63,936 bases of DNA from JANRIC01 sp033765345 (GTDB lineage: Bacteria > Bacteroidota > Bacteroidia > Cytophagales > Microscillaceae): the NCBI GenBank assembly GCA_033765345.1, contig JANRIC010000252.1, positions 1 through 63,936 of the forward strand, read 5' to 3'. Positions 43,142 through 52,559 of this stretch are shown one piece after another. Position 1 is the stretch's first letter, and the number at the start of each line of letters is the position of its first letter. The position numbers were made by a program, and so were the translations under genes. Under the pieces are notes generated by a model. The model had not been told where the DNA came from. It did no database searches and saw only the letters and a list, made by a program, of their open reading frames with translations.

Positions 43142-45190
43142 ATGACCGAACAAACCGCCGAACAAAGAATCCATGAACTTAGCCTGAAAATCAACTACCA
43201 CAATGCGTTGTATTACCAAGAAAACCGCTCTGAAATCTCTGATTATGAGTTTGATATGCTTTTAGAAGAGCTTATCCGGCTGGAGGCACAATTTCCACAA
43301 TTCAAAAAAGAAGACTCTCCCAGTCAGCGTGTGGGCGGTACAATCACCAAAGACTTCCCGACCGTTCGTCACAAATATCCGATGCTTTCGCTGGGAAATA
43401 CCTATTCGGAAGAAGAATTGCTGGATTTTGACAAAAGAATCAAAAAAATCTTAGAAAGTGAAGGCTTGAACCTCGAGGAAATCGAGTATGTCTGCGAACT
43501 GAAATTTGATGGGGTTTCCATCAGTCTGACCTATCAGGATGGAAAACTCCTAAGAGCCGTAACAAGGGGCGATGGCATCGAAGGTGACGACATCACGCCC
43601 AATGCCAAAACCATCCGCAGTTTGCCCCTGAGTATCAAGGGCGACCAATTTCCGGCTGAGTTTGAAGTGCGCGGAGAAGTATTTATGCCCAACAAAGTTT
43701 TTGAAGAACTAAACCGACAAAGAGCCGAAGAAGGCAAAGAACTTTATGCCAATCCCCGTAATACTGCCTCAGGCACGCTCAAACTTCAGGATTCTGCCGA
43801 AGTAGCCAGACGCAAATTGGATATGTATCTTTATTTTTTATTGGGTGAAAATATCCCCTACAAGACCCACGCAGAATCCATTAAAACTATTGAATCTTGG
43901 GGCTTTCAAGTATCTCCTACCTACCGCTTGTGTCGAGATATTGAGGCCGTCATAGAGTACATCAAATATTGGGAAAAAGAACGTAAAAACCTGCCCTTAG
44001 AAACAGACGGAGTCGTGATTAAGGTCAATTCATTGAATCTGCAAGAGGTTTTGGGCTTTACATCCAAAAGCCCCCGCTGGGCAATTGCCTATAAATACAA
44101 AGCTGAAAGTACCTCTACCCGCTTGAATGGGATCACTTTTCAGGTAGGGCGTACAGGTGCTGTAACCCCTGTTGCAGAGCTTGAGCCTGTATTTTTGGCT
44201 GGTACTACCGTGAAAAGAGCCTCCCTGCACAATGCCAATGAAATTGAACGCCTTGATCTTCGGCTAGGAGATACTGTCTTTGTGGAAAAAGGCGGCGAAA
44301 TAATTCCCAAAGTAACAGGTGTGGATTTGACTAAAAGAGACCCGCAAAGCCAAACCCTGGTGTATATCCAAAATTGCCCAGAGTGTAACACGGCTTTGAT
44401 CCGCAAAGAAGGGGAAGCCGTCCATTTTTGCCCCAATATCAAAGCCTGCCCCCCACAGGTCAAAGGGCGAATCCAACATTTTATCCAACGAAAAGCCCTG
44501 GATATTGAATCGCTGGGGGAAGGAATCATTACACAGCTTTATGATCATCAACTGGTAAAAGACCCTGCCGATTTGTACGATCTGAAGTTTGATCAATTGG
44601 TCAACCTAGAAAGATTTGCTGAAAAATCTGCCCAAAATCTTGTAGACGGTATTGCCGCTTCTAAAAATGTGCCTTTTGATCGAGTACTTTTCGGGCTGGG
44701 AATCCGATTTGTAGGAGGAACCGTAGCCCGTAAACTGAGTGAAGCATTTAAAAATATAGATGCCCTGGCAAAGGCAAGCCTTGAGGAATTGACCCAAGTT
44801 GAAGATATTGGCGAAAAAATTGCAGAAAGTGTGCTAGAGTTTTTTGCCGACCCAGATAACCAAAAACTCATACAAAGACTCAAAACCGCCGGCTTGCAGT
44901 TTGAGGCGATCGGAAAAAGCTATGCCTTACAAAGCAACCAACTCGAGGGCAAAACTTTTGTGATCTCTGGCGTGTTCCAGCAATTCGGTCGGGATGAGCT
45001 GAAAGATAAGATCGAAGCCCACGGTGGAAAAGTGGTTTCGTCTATCTCCAAAAAACTAGATTATCTGCTGGCAGGAGACAAAATGGGTCCCTCCAAGCTT
45101 GAAAAAGCGCAAAAACTACATGTATCGTTGATTTCCGAAGCCGAATTCTTAGGGATGATCGGCGAAGCTACGACTTCGGAAGGTGAATAA
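43142..45190 (+). CDS. ligA: NAD-dependent DNA ligase
   Basis: At 682 residues this is a complete LigA, which seals nicks in replication and repair using NAD. The adenylated lysine is K121 in CELKFDGVS. Later motifs include TRGDGIEGDD and ETDGVVIKV. The four-cysteine zinc finger spans CPECNTALI and HFCPNIKACPP, followed by helix-hairpin-helix repeats and a C-terminal BRCT domain (GKTFVISGVFQQFGRDELK). Nothing is missing. It starts at ATG 43142 and is followed by the serine hydrolase gene 53 bases later. Confidence 0.96.
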   Translation: MTEQTAEQRIHELSLKINYHNALYYQENRSEISDYEFDMLLEELIRLEAQFPQFKKEDSPSQRVGGTITKDFPTVRHKYPMLSLGNTYSEEELLDFDKRIKKILESEGLNLEEIEYVCELKFDGVSISLTYQDGKLLRAVTRGDGIEGDDITPNAKTIRSLPLSIKGDQFPAEFEVRGEVFMPNKVFEELNRQRAEEGKELYANPRNTASGTLKLQDSAEVARRKLDMYLYFLLGENIPYKTHAESIKTIESWGFQVSPTYRLCRDIEAVIEYIKYWEKERKNLPLETDGVVIKVNSLNLQEVLGFTSKSPRWAIAYKYKAESTSTRLNGITFQVGRTGAVTPVAELEPVFLAGTTVKRASLHNANEIERLDLRLGDTVFVEKGGEIIPKVTGVDLTKRDPQSQTLVYIQNCPECNTALIRKEGEAVHFCPNIKACPPQVKGRIQHFIQRKALDIESLGEGIITQLYDHQLVKDPADLYDLKFDQLVNLERFAEKSAQNLVDGIAASKNVPFDRVLFGLGIRFVGGTVARKLSEAFKNIDALAKASLEELTQVEDIGEKIAESVLEFFADPDNQKLIQRLKTAGLQFEAIGKSYALQSNQLEGKTFVISGVFQQFGRDELKDKIEAHGGKVVSSISKKLDYLLAGDKMGPSKLEKAQKLHVSLISEAEFLGMIGEATTSEGE

Positions 45191-45243
45191 CTTGCAGGAT
45201 TAAGTAAAAAATATAAGTTTCGGTTTAGATTAATTACAGAATT

Positions 45244-46617
45244 ATGGCTTTTAGAACAACCATTAAAACAATTACCGCTCTGGGATTCTGCCTCGGAGTA
45301 TGTCTAAGTACACAATCTTCCAGGGCGCAGGATGCGTCCGGGGTGCTGGTAAATCAAAACTCGGCCGGCATACTCAATTTTAGTCAGCCTGAAAGTGCTA
45401 TCAAAGCCTATCAGATTGATAATTTTCTGAGTGAACTCTACAACAACAACCTTTTTAACGGCAGCATTGCTGTGGTTGATCGAGGAAATCTGATCTACCA
45501 TCAGGCTTATGGCTGGGCTAATTTTGCACAAAAAGACACCCTTAGCTTGGATACACCTTTTCATCTGGCTTCGGTCTCCAAGCAGTTTACGGCGATGGCT
45601 ATTATGATTTTGAAAGAAAAAGGCAAATTAAGCTATGATGACGATATTTGTAAATACTTGCCTGAATTGCCGTATGGAGGCGTTACGATTCGAAATTTAT
45701 TGCATCACAATTCAGGGCTTCCTGATTATTTGAACGCCAATTTGCCTGTTTTGCAGTTTTTCCCCAAAAAAGAACTCATCACCAACGATGATCTGATTAA
45801 GTATTTTAGCGTCAGAAAACCCAAATTACTCTTCAAACCAGGCACACAGGCGGCTTATTGCAATACAGGGTACGTATTTCTTGCCTCCATCGTGGAGCGT
45901 GTGAGTGGAGAATCTTTTGCCCATTTTTTACATCATCATATCTTTCAGCCTTTGGATATGAAAAGTACTTTTATTTATAATTCCCGAAATATTGAGACTC
46001 AAATTAGCCAAGATACTGTACTTGTAGCCACAGACACCCTTTTGGAAGCGTACAATGAACTGAAAGTAGAAACGACCATAAAAATCCAAACCCGTATCAA
46101 AACTGTTCCCAAAAGACGGGCTTATGGTTATGAACTATCTTTTCCTTATCCCAATGGTTTCGAGCTCAATGACTTTCATCCTTATGATGGCATCGCTGGT
46201 GAAAAAAGTGTCTGTGCCTCTACTGCCGATCTGATCAAGTGGGATCAAGCACTCCACAACAACGCGCTTGTCTCGGCAAGTACTTTCAAAGAAGCCATCC
46301 GCCCTAGTAGTGTAGCAGACCACGGGCATTACAAATATGGCTTCGGATGGAAGATTTTCAGCGATCAGCCCCATAAAATTTTCCACGCTGGTTTGTATGC
46401 CGGATTCAAAACGTACATCCAACGAAATCTCAAAGATCAAACCTGTATCATCGTATTAAGTAATCGATCTATTCGTGGAAGGGTATTGGCTATTGCGGAT
46501 GCAATCGATGATATTCTGGAAGGCAGACCTTACAAAGGAATCAAAGCCACAAAGGTCGAGAAAAGTACTTTACACACATTTAAGCAAAAATATTGGATCG
46601 ATTACGCCAAACGTTGA
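45244..46617 (+). CDS. secreted serine hydrolase (beta-lactamase/DD-peptidase fold)
   Basis: This 457-residue protein has a signal peptide ending near SSRAQDA. The active-site motifs of the class C beta-lactamase family are present: SVSK (S110, K113), YCNTGY (the YxN motif) and HAGLYAG (HxG, replacing KTG). It acts in the periplasm or outside, probably as an esterase or D-amino-peptide hydrolase; drug resistance cannot be assumed. An insertion of low similarity lies around residues 260-290 (TTIKIQTRIKTV). It follows ligA on the same strand and is followed by a strong hairpin. Confidence 0.88.
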   Translation: MAFRTTIKTITALGFCLGVCLSTQSSRAQDASGVLVNQNSAGILNFSQPESAIKAYQIDNFLSELYNNNLFNGSIAVVDRGNLIYHQAYGWANFAQKDTLSLDTPFHLASVSKQFTAMAIMILKEKGKLSYDDDICKYLPELPYGGVTIRNLLHHNSGLPDYLNANLPVLQFFPKKELITNDDLIKYFSVRKPKLLFKPGTQAAYCNTGYVFLASIVERVSGESFAHFLHHHIFQPLDMKSTFIYNSRNIETQISQDTVLVATDTLLEAYNELKVETTIKIQTRIKTVPKRRAYGYELSFPYPNGFELNDFHPYDGIAGEKSVCASTADLIKWDQALHNNALVSASTFKEAIRPSSVADHGHYKYGFGWKIFSDQPHKIFHAGLYAGFKTYIQRNLKDQTCIIVLSNRSIRGRVLAIADAIDDILEGRPYKGIKATKVEKSTLHTFKQKYWIDYAKR

Positions 46618-46661
46618 AATTTTAGGTTTCTTATCATTTTACTAAAAGATCAATCTATCCC

Positions 46662-46694
46662 AACGACGAGGTCGCTTTGAGCGACTTCGTCGTT
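46662..46694 (+). terminator. strong hairpin after the serine hydrolase gene
   Basis: AACGACGAGGTCGCT and AGCGACTTCGTCGTT pair with a single G-T wobble and a three-base loop, followed by T-rich sequence, 44 bases after the stop. A degenerate relative lies at 22828-22862, so this is also a dispersed element. Confidence 0.7.
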
Positions 46695-46746
46695 TCTTAA
46701 GCTTCCCAGAATAAAGTTAGGTTTCTTTAAAATGAATAGGTTTTCT

Positions 46747-47001
46747 TCAGAAAAAGATAAGTCCGCACAACTTAAAGTAGGATTCGCTCAAGATGAAGTA
46801 GGATTCGCTTAAGTTGAAGTAGGATTCGCTCAAGATAAAGTAGGATTCGCTTAAGTTGAAGCGATGTCCGCACAACTTGAAGTAGGATTCGCTCAAGATA
46901 AAGTAGGATTCGCTTAAGTTGAAGTGATGTCCGCACAACTTGAAGTAAGATTCGCTCAAGATGAAGTAGGATTCGCTTAAGTTGAAGTCGTGTTCACACA
47001 A
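46747..47001 (-). repeat. 21-bp tandem array, open as heptapeptide repeats
   Basis: About eleven units follow an exact 21-base period; GGATTCGCT-type cores start at 46780, 46801, 46822, 46843, 46885, 46906 and 46969, with variant GTCCGCAC units between. The minus strand reads as repeats of LSESYFI, LSESYFK and LCGHHFN over 84 codons. Differences between units include third-position changes (TTA/TTG, TTT/TTC, TCC/TCT). Only a TTG can start it, and an in-frame stop lies just upstream at 47041-47043, so a real gene is doubtful. Confidence 0.7.
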
Positions 47002-47488
47002 GGTAAATACCTTTATCTTTAGGGGGAAATTAAAATTTTCTCACTTGCCTGAAAAGTACCCTTGTTTGAGCGAAAATACCGTTTTAGAATCTTTTTTAAT
47101 GGATGTACCTAAAGATACGCCAGTATGCTGGAAGGACTTTTTATTGAAGAAAATATTAGTTAGGCAAAATTTACAGTTTTTATACTCAGTCTCTTTCCAT
47201 GTAATGATCAAAGAATATTGGTCTCGATTTACTAAGGCAAGTTACAAAAAAAAATCGTTTTACAAAAGTTCATTACAAAGGCTTTAAATCAAAAAACGAA
47301 TAAAATTCTTGGTCATTGTATTCACAAAATACTCACTATTAGATAGTTATTTATTATTTTTTTTGAATAAGCTTATTTTAAATAATGACTTTTTACAATA
47401 CACTGGTAATTTTTTTAAGCTTTTTCTACATCATTTGTTTTATTTTCCCATTAAATAATCAGAAAATTTTAATCTCTGGGTGAATGAT

Positions 47489-47956
47489 TTATTTCTCTTC
47501 CCAATAAACCAGCGATCGGTCTAGAGCAATCTTCTTGGGTTCAGACCTATTGCCCGTGATCATATATTGCCTGGCAATTGATTCGGGCAAAACGCTCCCG
47601 ATCAGCCCTTTTATTCTGGAAATTTTTTCGTTCATGGAGTTGTCCTGGCGGTTGGTCAGTCGGGAAGAATTTAGTTCTAAAATCTCTTTGCTTGCGTGCG
47701 GGCTGATGGTACGGTAAATTTCGCAGATTTCAGCCTGATACTTTTTAAGATCGTAAAATGAAATCCCTTCGGGGTGTTTGAGAAATAAGATGTATACCGT
47801 CTTGATGATGGGTTGCATTTTCAGCTCTTGAAAACCATAATCCGGTAGATACACATTCAATTGTCGGTTAATAAACAGACGGCTTAGTTTGAAGGAGAAT
47901 CGCTCAAAAGTTTGATTTACCTCCGGTGTTTGTGTTTGATTAGATTGGATGACCAT
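47489..47956 (-). CDS. conserved protein of unknown function
   Basis: I do not recognise a function for this 155-residue protein. It is soluble and mostly helical, with RLFINRQLNVYLPDYGF, then QPIIKTVYILFLKHPEGI, a segment typical of a small Bacteroidota family in which a helix and HPEGI precede a charged helical part. The C-terminus (SEPKKIALDRSLVYWEEK) is charged. It stands alone with AT-rich flanks; no partner gene is evident. No catalytic residues stand out. Confidence 0.65.
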   Translation of the reverse strand: MVIQSNQTQTPEVNQTFERFSFKLSRLFINRQLNVYLPDYGFQELKMQPIIKTVYILFLKHPEGISFYDLKKYQAEICEIYRTISPHASKEILELNSSRLTNRQDNSMNEKISRIKGLIGSVLPESIARQYMITGNRSEPKKIALDRSLVYWEEK

Positions 47957-48077
47957 GACAATATTTTTTTATCTTCATGGATTAATAACAAAACCCGGAA
48001 ATTATCTCAACTTTTTGGCAAAAATTTCTAAGTTTTAACAATTAGTGTTATAAACACGTGCGTATCGCCTGATTACA

Positions 48078-48105
48078 ATAAAAAAGGGAGGCTTTCACCT
48101 CCCTT
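48078..48105 (-). terminator. intrinsic terminator of secDF
   Basis: On the minus strand AAGGGAGG and CCTCCCTT form a perfect stem with a six-base loop, followed by a T-run. It lies 23 bases after the secDF stop. Confidence 0.85.
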
Positions 48106-48127
48106 GCATACACATTATTGATTTGTT

Positions 48128-51100
48128 TTACCCTTTGGCTTTTAATACCGTCTTTTGTTCTTTGGTTTTTCGCTGTAGCATCAGTGAAATATCCAATACA
48201 ATCGGGGATGCTATAAAGATGGAGGAGTATGTTCCCATCGTGATCCCAACCAATAGGGCGTAAGAGAAACCACCCAATATCTGCCCTCCCAATAGGAATA
48301 AAACCACCACCACCATCAGGGTAGTACCGGAAGTCATCACGGTACGGCTGAGGGTATCATTGATGGCACGGTTTAAATCATCAGGGAATTTGGAAGAATC
48401 TGTATTATGGGCAAATTCCCGAATACGGTCAAATACCACCACTGTATCATTGATTGAATAACCTACCACGGTAAGTATAGCGGCAATAAATACCTGATCT
48501 ATCTCATAAGATATACCTATTAGCCTGGCAAAAGCCATAAAAGCAATCACCATGAATACATCATGCACCAAAGCAATCAAAGCTCCTAAACTATATTGCC
48601 ACTTTTGGAAACGTACCAAGATATAAAGAAAAATTACAATCATCGTAAAGGTAATAGCCAAATAAGAGGTATTGGCAATATCATCAGCAATCGTAGCACC
48701 TACTTTGGAGAAACTGATGATCTCTGGGTTTTTGTCTTTGAATGTTTCCAAGCCTTTCAGCAAGATAGCTTCTACTTTTTTATCTGCTTCGGCTGATTCA
48801 TCTGCAATCAGATGGCTGGTTGTGATTTTGAGTTTATTATTACCCCCGAAGGTTTTAATTTCGGTACTTCCCTCAAACAAACTACTGACGGCGCCACGGG
48901 CTTCATTCACAGATACCGGGGCATCAAATCCGACCACATAAGACCTACCTCCCTGGAAATCAACACCTAGAGTCAGACCTCTGAGCATCGCTAGTGCCAA
49001 TCCGACAATGATCAGTGTGCTGGAAAAGATATAGGCTTTTTTACGAATACCTACGAAGTTAAAATTAATGTCTCTAAACGGATCTTTGGCGAAGACCGAA
49101 TCAAAAGAAATAAACTTGCTTTTTTCTTTTCTGAGGAAGGACTCAATAATGACCCTAGTGATAGAAACTGCTGTAAATACCGAACACACGATACCGATCA
49201 TCAAAGTCACGGCAAAACCTTTTACCCCTCCTGAGCCGAAGCTGTATAAGATTACCCCGGTGAGGAAAGTAGTGGCATTACCGTCTATGATGGAGCTATA
49301 AGCCTTTTCGTAGCCGATTTTGATGGCATTTTTGAGTGTCTTTTTATTGTGTAATTCTTCCCGAATCCGTTCGTAGATCAATACGTTGGCATCTACCGAC
49401 ATACCTATCGTGAGTACGATACCCGCCATACCGGGTAAGGTAAGTACGGCACCAAACTGCGCCAAGATACCTACAATAAAAAAGATATTGATAATCAGAG
49501 CCAAATCAGCCACCAGTCCGCTGGTTTTATAATACAAGATGATAAAGATCATCACAATGGCAAGCCCAATGACCATAGACCATAATCCCTGATTGATAGA
49601 CTCCTGCCCGAGAGAAGGGCCTAAGGTAGCTTCTTCTACGATGCGGGTGGGGGCGGGTAGTTTTCCGGCTTTCAGTACGTTGGCCAAGTCTTTGGCTTCA
49701 TTGACTGTAAAATTACCGCTGATTTGGGAGCTTCCATTCGGAATTTCACCATTGACATAGGGAGCGGAGTACACATAATTATCCAGTACGATGGCAACTC
49801 TACGCCCTACATTGCTTCCTGTAAGTCTTTTCCAACCTTTAGCACCCGTAGCGTTCATTTGCATGCTGACAATGGCTTTTCCTTGATCAAAATCCTGACG
49901 GGCATCTACCACGACTTCACCCTCTAGGGGAGCTTTACCACCACGGCCTCTTTTAATTGGGTAAAGCACGATGAAGTTGTTGTTGGCATCAGGTTTTACA
50001 TCCCATAAGAATTTGAGGTTGGAGGGGAATAATGCCTTTACCTCAGAACGATTGAGGTATTCATTAACACGAGCTGTATCACTTAATTTGACCTGAAAGC
50101 CGTCTCTGATAGGCTGTAGTATTTGAGCAGCCAAAGCTGCGGCGATCTGAGCACTATCTGCTTTGGCAGAGTCGGCGGCGGCTACTTGGTCGGTGCTGTC
50201 TTTTTGGGTCGAGTCACCTTCGGTTTTTTTGCCTTTTTCTGAGCTATCTCCTTCTACAAGCAGTGGGTTGTCTTCTTTTTTACTGCTGTCTTTTACATCC
50301 TTCTTTTTATCTTTGTCTTTATCATCTTCTACCAAAAGCGGATTATCTTCCGGTGTTTTGTCATCTACCAGAAGCGGATTGTCTTCTGTGCCTTCTTTTG
50401 TATTGTTTTTAGCAGTTTGGGACTTGGGTTCCAGGGCTTTTTTCCTTTGTATTTCACGGCTCAGATACGAAGCAAACTCCTGATAATAAGGTAGCACCTC
50501 CTCTGTTTCCCATACTTCCCAGAATTCCAGCTTGGCCACGCCTGAAAGCAGCTTGCGTACACGCTCAGGATTATCCACACCAGGAAGCTCTACCAGGATT
50601 CGGTTAGTTCCTGCCAATTTTTGAATATTCGGATTGGCGACTCCAAACTTATCAATTCGGGTACGGATGATATTGAATGAACGATCAAACGCATCTTCTA
50701 CTTCTTGGCGAATGACCTTGATTACATCTGCATTGGAAGAATTAAAATCGATTTTACCTCGGGTAGTGGTATTGGTGAATATCTCTTTGAGTTGCTTATT
50801 GGGGGCAAATTTTTGATAAGAAGCAGCAAAGAGGTCTACAAAATTATCTTGGCTTGTTTGCTGCTTTTTTTGAGCATCTTCCAGGGCTTTTTTAAGCTGA
50901 GGATCTTCTGCTTTGTTGGCTGCCAAAGCTTTGATGATGTCAGCCGGTGAAACCTCCAGAGTTACGTGCATTCCCCCTTGTAAGTCTAAGCCGAGGGCTA
51001 ATTCTTTTTCTTTGACCTCTTTATAGGTATAATCGTCAAAAATCAGATTGTATACAGGCTCATCGCTATCACGGAGTGAATCCAGATAGGCTCTTTTTTT

Positions 51101-51247
51101 CTTGCTATCAATAATATTTTTCGAGTTTGTGGCATGCTGAGTAGCTGCACGTTCAATATTTTGCGCTACAAAGGTAAAGGACAGATAATACACACAAAGC
51201 AAAAATATGACGCTTGATAGTATAATAACTCCAATTCTATTCTGCAT
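48128..51247 (-). CDS. secDF: protein translocase SecDF fusion
   Basis: The 1039-residue product starts at ATG 51247, just before the first membrane helix (GVIILSSVIFLLCVYYLSF). An upstream start at 51340 would add a poor 31-residue extension. It is a SecD-SecF fusion that uses proton flow to help pull proteins through SecYEG. SecD features are GLDLQGGMHVTLEV and GMSVDANVLIYERIREE; SecF features are GVDFQGGRSYVV and YSINDTVVVFDRIREF. The periplasmic SecD part carries an unusual acidic/lysine insert with three EDNPLLV-type repeats (about residues 290-370). Confidence 0.93.
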   Translation of the reverse strand: MQNRIGVIILSSVIFLLCVYYLSFTFVAQNIERAATQHATNSKNIIDSKKKRAYLDSLRDSDEPVYNLIFDDYTYKEVKEKELALGLDLQGGMHVTLEVSPADIIKALAANKAEDPQLKKALEDAQKKQQTSQDNFVDLFAASYQKFAPNKQLKEIFTNTTTRGKIDFNSSNADVIKVIRQEVEDAFDRSFNIIRTRIDKFGVANPNIQKLAGTNRILVELPGVDNPERVRKLLSGVAKLEFWEVWETEEVLPYYQEFASYLSREIQRKKALEPKSQTAKNNTKEGTEDNPLLVDDKTPEDNPLLVEDDKDKDKKKDVKDSSKKEDNPLLVEGDSSEKGKKTEGDSTQKDSTDQVAAADSAKADSAQIAAALAAQILQPIRDGFQVKLSDTARVNEYLNRSEVKALFPSNLKFLWDVKPDANNNFIVLYPIKRGRGGKAPLEGEVVVDARQDFDQGKAIVSMQMNATGAKGWKRLTGSNVGRRVAIVLDNYVYSAPYVNGEIPNGSSQISGNFTVNEAKDLANVLKAGKLPAPTRIVEEATLGPSLGQESINQGLWSMVIGLAIVMIFIILYYKTSGLVADLALIINIFFIVGILAQFGAVLTLPGMAGIVLTIGMSVDANVLIYERIREELHNKKTLKNAIKIGYEKAYSSIIDGNATTFLTGVILYSFGSGGVKGFAVTLMIGIVCSVFTAVSITRVIIESFLRKEKSKFISFDSVFAKDPFRDINFNFVGIRKKAYIFSSTLIIVGLALAMLRGLTLGVDFQGGRSYVVGFDAPVSVNEARGAVSSLFEGSTEIKTFGGNNKLKITTSHLIADESAEADKKVEAILLKGLETFKDKNPEIISFSKVGATIADDIANTSYLAITFTMIVIFLYILVRFQKWQYSLGALIALVHDVFMVIAFMAFARLIGISYEIDQVFIAAILTVVGYSINDTVVVFDRIREFAHNTDSSKFPDDLNRAINDTLSRTVMTSGTTLMVVVVLFLLGGQILGGFSYALLVGITMGTYSSIFIASPIVLDISLMLQRKTKEQKTVLKAKG

Positions 51248-51385
51248 TTTTTTAAAATTTATATCTTTTGAATAAAATAATCTTTGAAATAATGTGATTT
51301 GTTTGTTGAATAAATTAATCGCCGTGGTCGGTGTATTCACAGACTACTACAGATTCAGAAATATAGTATTGGGATATCGATGCAC

Positions 51386-51748
51386 CTACGGCGCATTAAT
51401 GACAATGATCTTACAAAAAGTTTTGATTAGATAAGAAATAAGGGGTCGGGGAGTATCTTCAAAAGGGAAAGTAATCTCAAGAATGGGTTCGGGGATTGGG
51501 TATATCACCAAAAAAGCCTGCATGGGCAATATAGAAGGTGAATGTACTACTGCTTCCAGGGTAAAATCCGGTAAGATGACCGTTTGGTCTTCAGAATTAT
51601 TTTCTTGGGCGGATTTACTACTTTTTTCAGTGTTGGCTTTTTCGGCAAAGGATTTTTCCAGGTAAGAGGAATAAGCTGCTACATTGCTCAATATCAGGTA
51701 GCTGAACAGAGAAATATAGATTAGAATTATTTTTAGACGCTTATTCAT
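51386..51748 (-). CDS. small exported or membrane protein of unknown function
   Basis: This 120-residue protein opens with a hydrophobic helix (IILIYISLFSYLILSNVAA) that may be a signal or anchor. A Lys/Glu/Ser-rich linker follows, then a hydrophobic C-terminal part with prolines (IPEPILEITFPFEDTPRP). No family is recognised. It lies 138 bases upstream of secDF on the same strand and could be co-transcribed from the promoter at 51770-51803. Confidence 0.6.
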   Translation of the reverse strand: MNKRLKIILIYISLFSYLILSNVAAYSSYLEKSFAEKANTEKSSKSAQENNSEDQTVILPDFTLEAVVHSPSILPMQAFLVIYPIPEPILEITFPFEDTPRPLISYLIKTFCKIIVINAP

Positions 51749-51769
51749 TCTCCGGGATTAAATTGGCTG

Positions 51770-51803
51770 CAAATATAGAGATATTTTTGATATATCTATC
51801 AAA
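51770..51803 (-). promoter_or_regulatory. Bacteroidota-type promoter
   Basis: On the minus strand TTTG (51800-51803), a 22-base spacer and TATATTTG (51770-51777) fit the -33/-7 pattern with slightly long spacing. It lies about 20 bases upstream of the 51748 start. Confidence 0.5.
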
Positions 51804-51845
51804 TTATCCTGAGATTTATTTGAATGTATTTTGTAAAAGTTCAAC

Positions 51846-52535
51846 TTAAACGTTGAGGTGGACAAATTTATCCACATCTTTAGACTTGCCCAACACGATC
51901 AGAATGTCTGTTTCATAAAGTATGGTATCAGGTCTAGGAACCCCGATAATGTGCTCAATTTCAACCGTTTGTCCGTCTTTATTTTCTTCAAAAAGTCTTT
52001 TGATAGTGATTAGATTGATGTTATATTTTCTTCGAAGGTCTATTTCACGGACGGATTTATCGGCTATTTTTTTAGGCGTATTGATTTCTACGATTTCGTA
52101 TCCGTCAGGAAGGGGTAAAAAGGATTTGATATTGGGATTGAGCAGTGTTTTGGCTAGTGTGCGCCCTACTTCTTCTTCTGGGGAAAGAATATCTTTGATC
52201 CCTAGTTTTTCCAGAATCATTCTTTGCTGTGTATTGGCTGCTCTAGCGATGATTCTCTCGACTCGGAGCTCCATGAGCTGCACGGTGGTCATCAAAAGTG
52301 CTTCAAAATCTTCTCCAATGGCGACCACTACGGCGTCCATCTCCTGAATGTTTTGTGCTTCCAAAACCCTTTGATCGGTTGCATCCAGGGTAACTGCGTG
52401 CGCGACCTCATCTTTGATCAGTTCTATCCGATCAGGGTTATTGTCAATAGCCATTACTTCGGCGCCTTCTTTGGCTAGATTTCGGGCAATAGCCACTCCA
52501 AACTGCCCCATTCCAATAACTGCAAATTTGTTCAT
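51846..52535 (-). CDS. KtrA/TrkA-type RCK regulatory protein
   Basis: This 229-residue protein has an N-terminal Rossmann RCK domain (GMGQFGVAIARNL, the NAD-binding loop, and the acidic AIDNNPDRI) and a C-terminal RCK_C domain. Such proteins bind NAD(H) or ATP/ADP and gate a KtrB or TrkH potassium channel from the cytoplasm. No channel gene is present in the window. It is the last gene of the minus-strand group that starts with the phosphoesterase at 57004, 24 bases after uridine kinase. Confidence 0.88.
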   Translation of the reverse strand: MNKFAVIGMGQFGVAIARNLAKEGAEVMAIDNNPDRIELIKDEVAHAVTLDATDQRVLEAQNIQEMDAVVVAIGEDFEALLMTTVQLMELRVERIIARAANTQQRMILEKLGIKDILSPEEEVGRTLAKTLLNPNIKSFLPLPDGYEIVEINTPKKIADKSVREIDLRRKYNINLITIKRLFEENKDGQTVEIEHIIGVPRPDTILYETDILIVLGKSKDVDKFVHLNV

Positions 52536-52559
52536 AATTTGTTTTGATTAAATGCGAAG

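Larger units (their letters stand above)
46618..47488. other. 871-base gap with a hairpin and a 21-bp array
   Basis: Contains the hairpin at 46662-46694, the 21-bp array (about 46755-46995) and AT-rich sequence to 47488. A 101-codon plus-strand frame (46982-47287) starts at TTG inside the array and lacks family resemblance; it is not called. Nothing else is seen. Confidence 0.6.

Noticed and set aside
46982..47287. 101-codon plus-strand ORF
   Set aside because: It starts at a TTG inside the repeat array, has no recognisable domain and reads as low-complexity, basic sequence. Probably not a gene.
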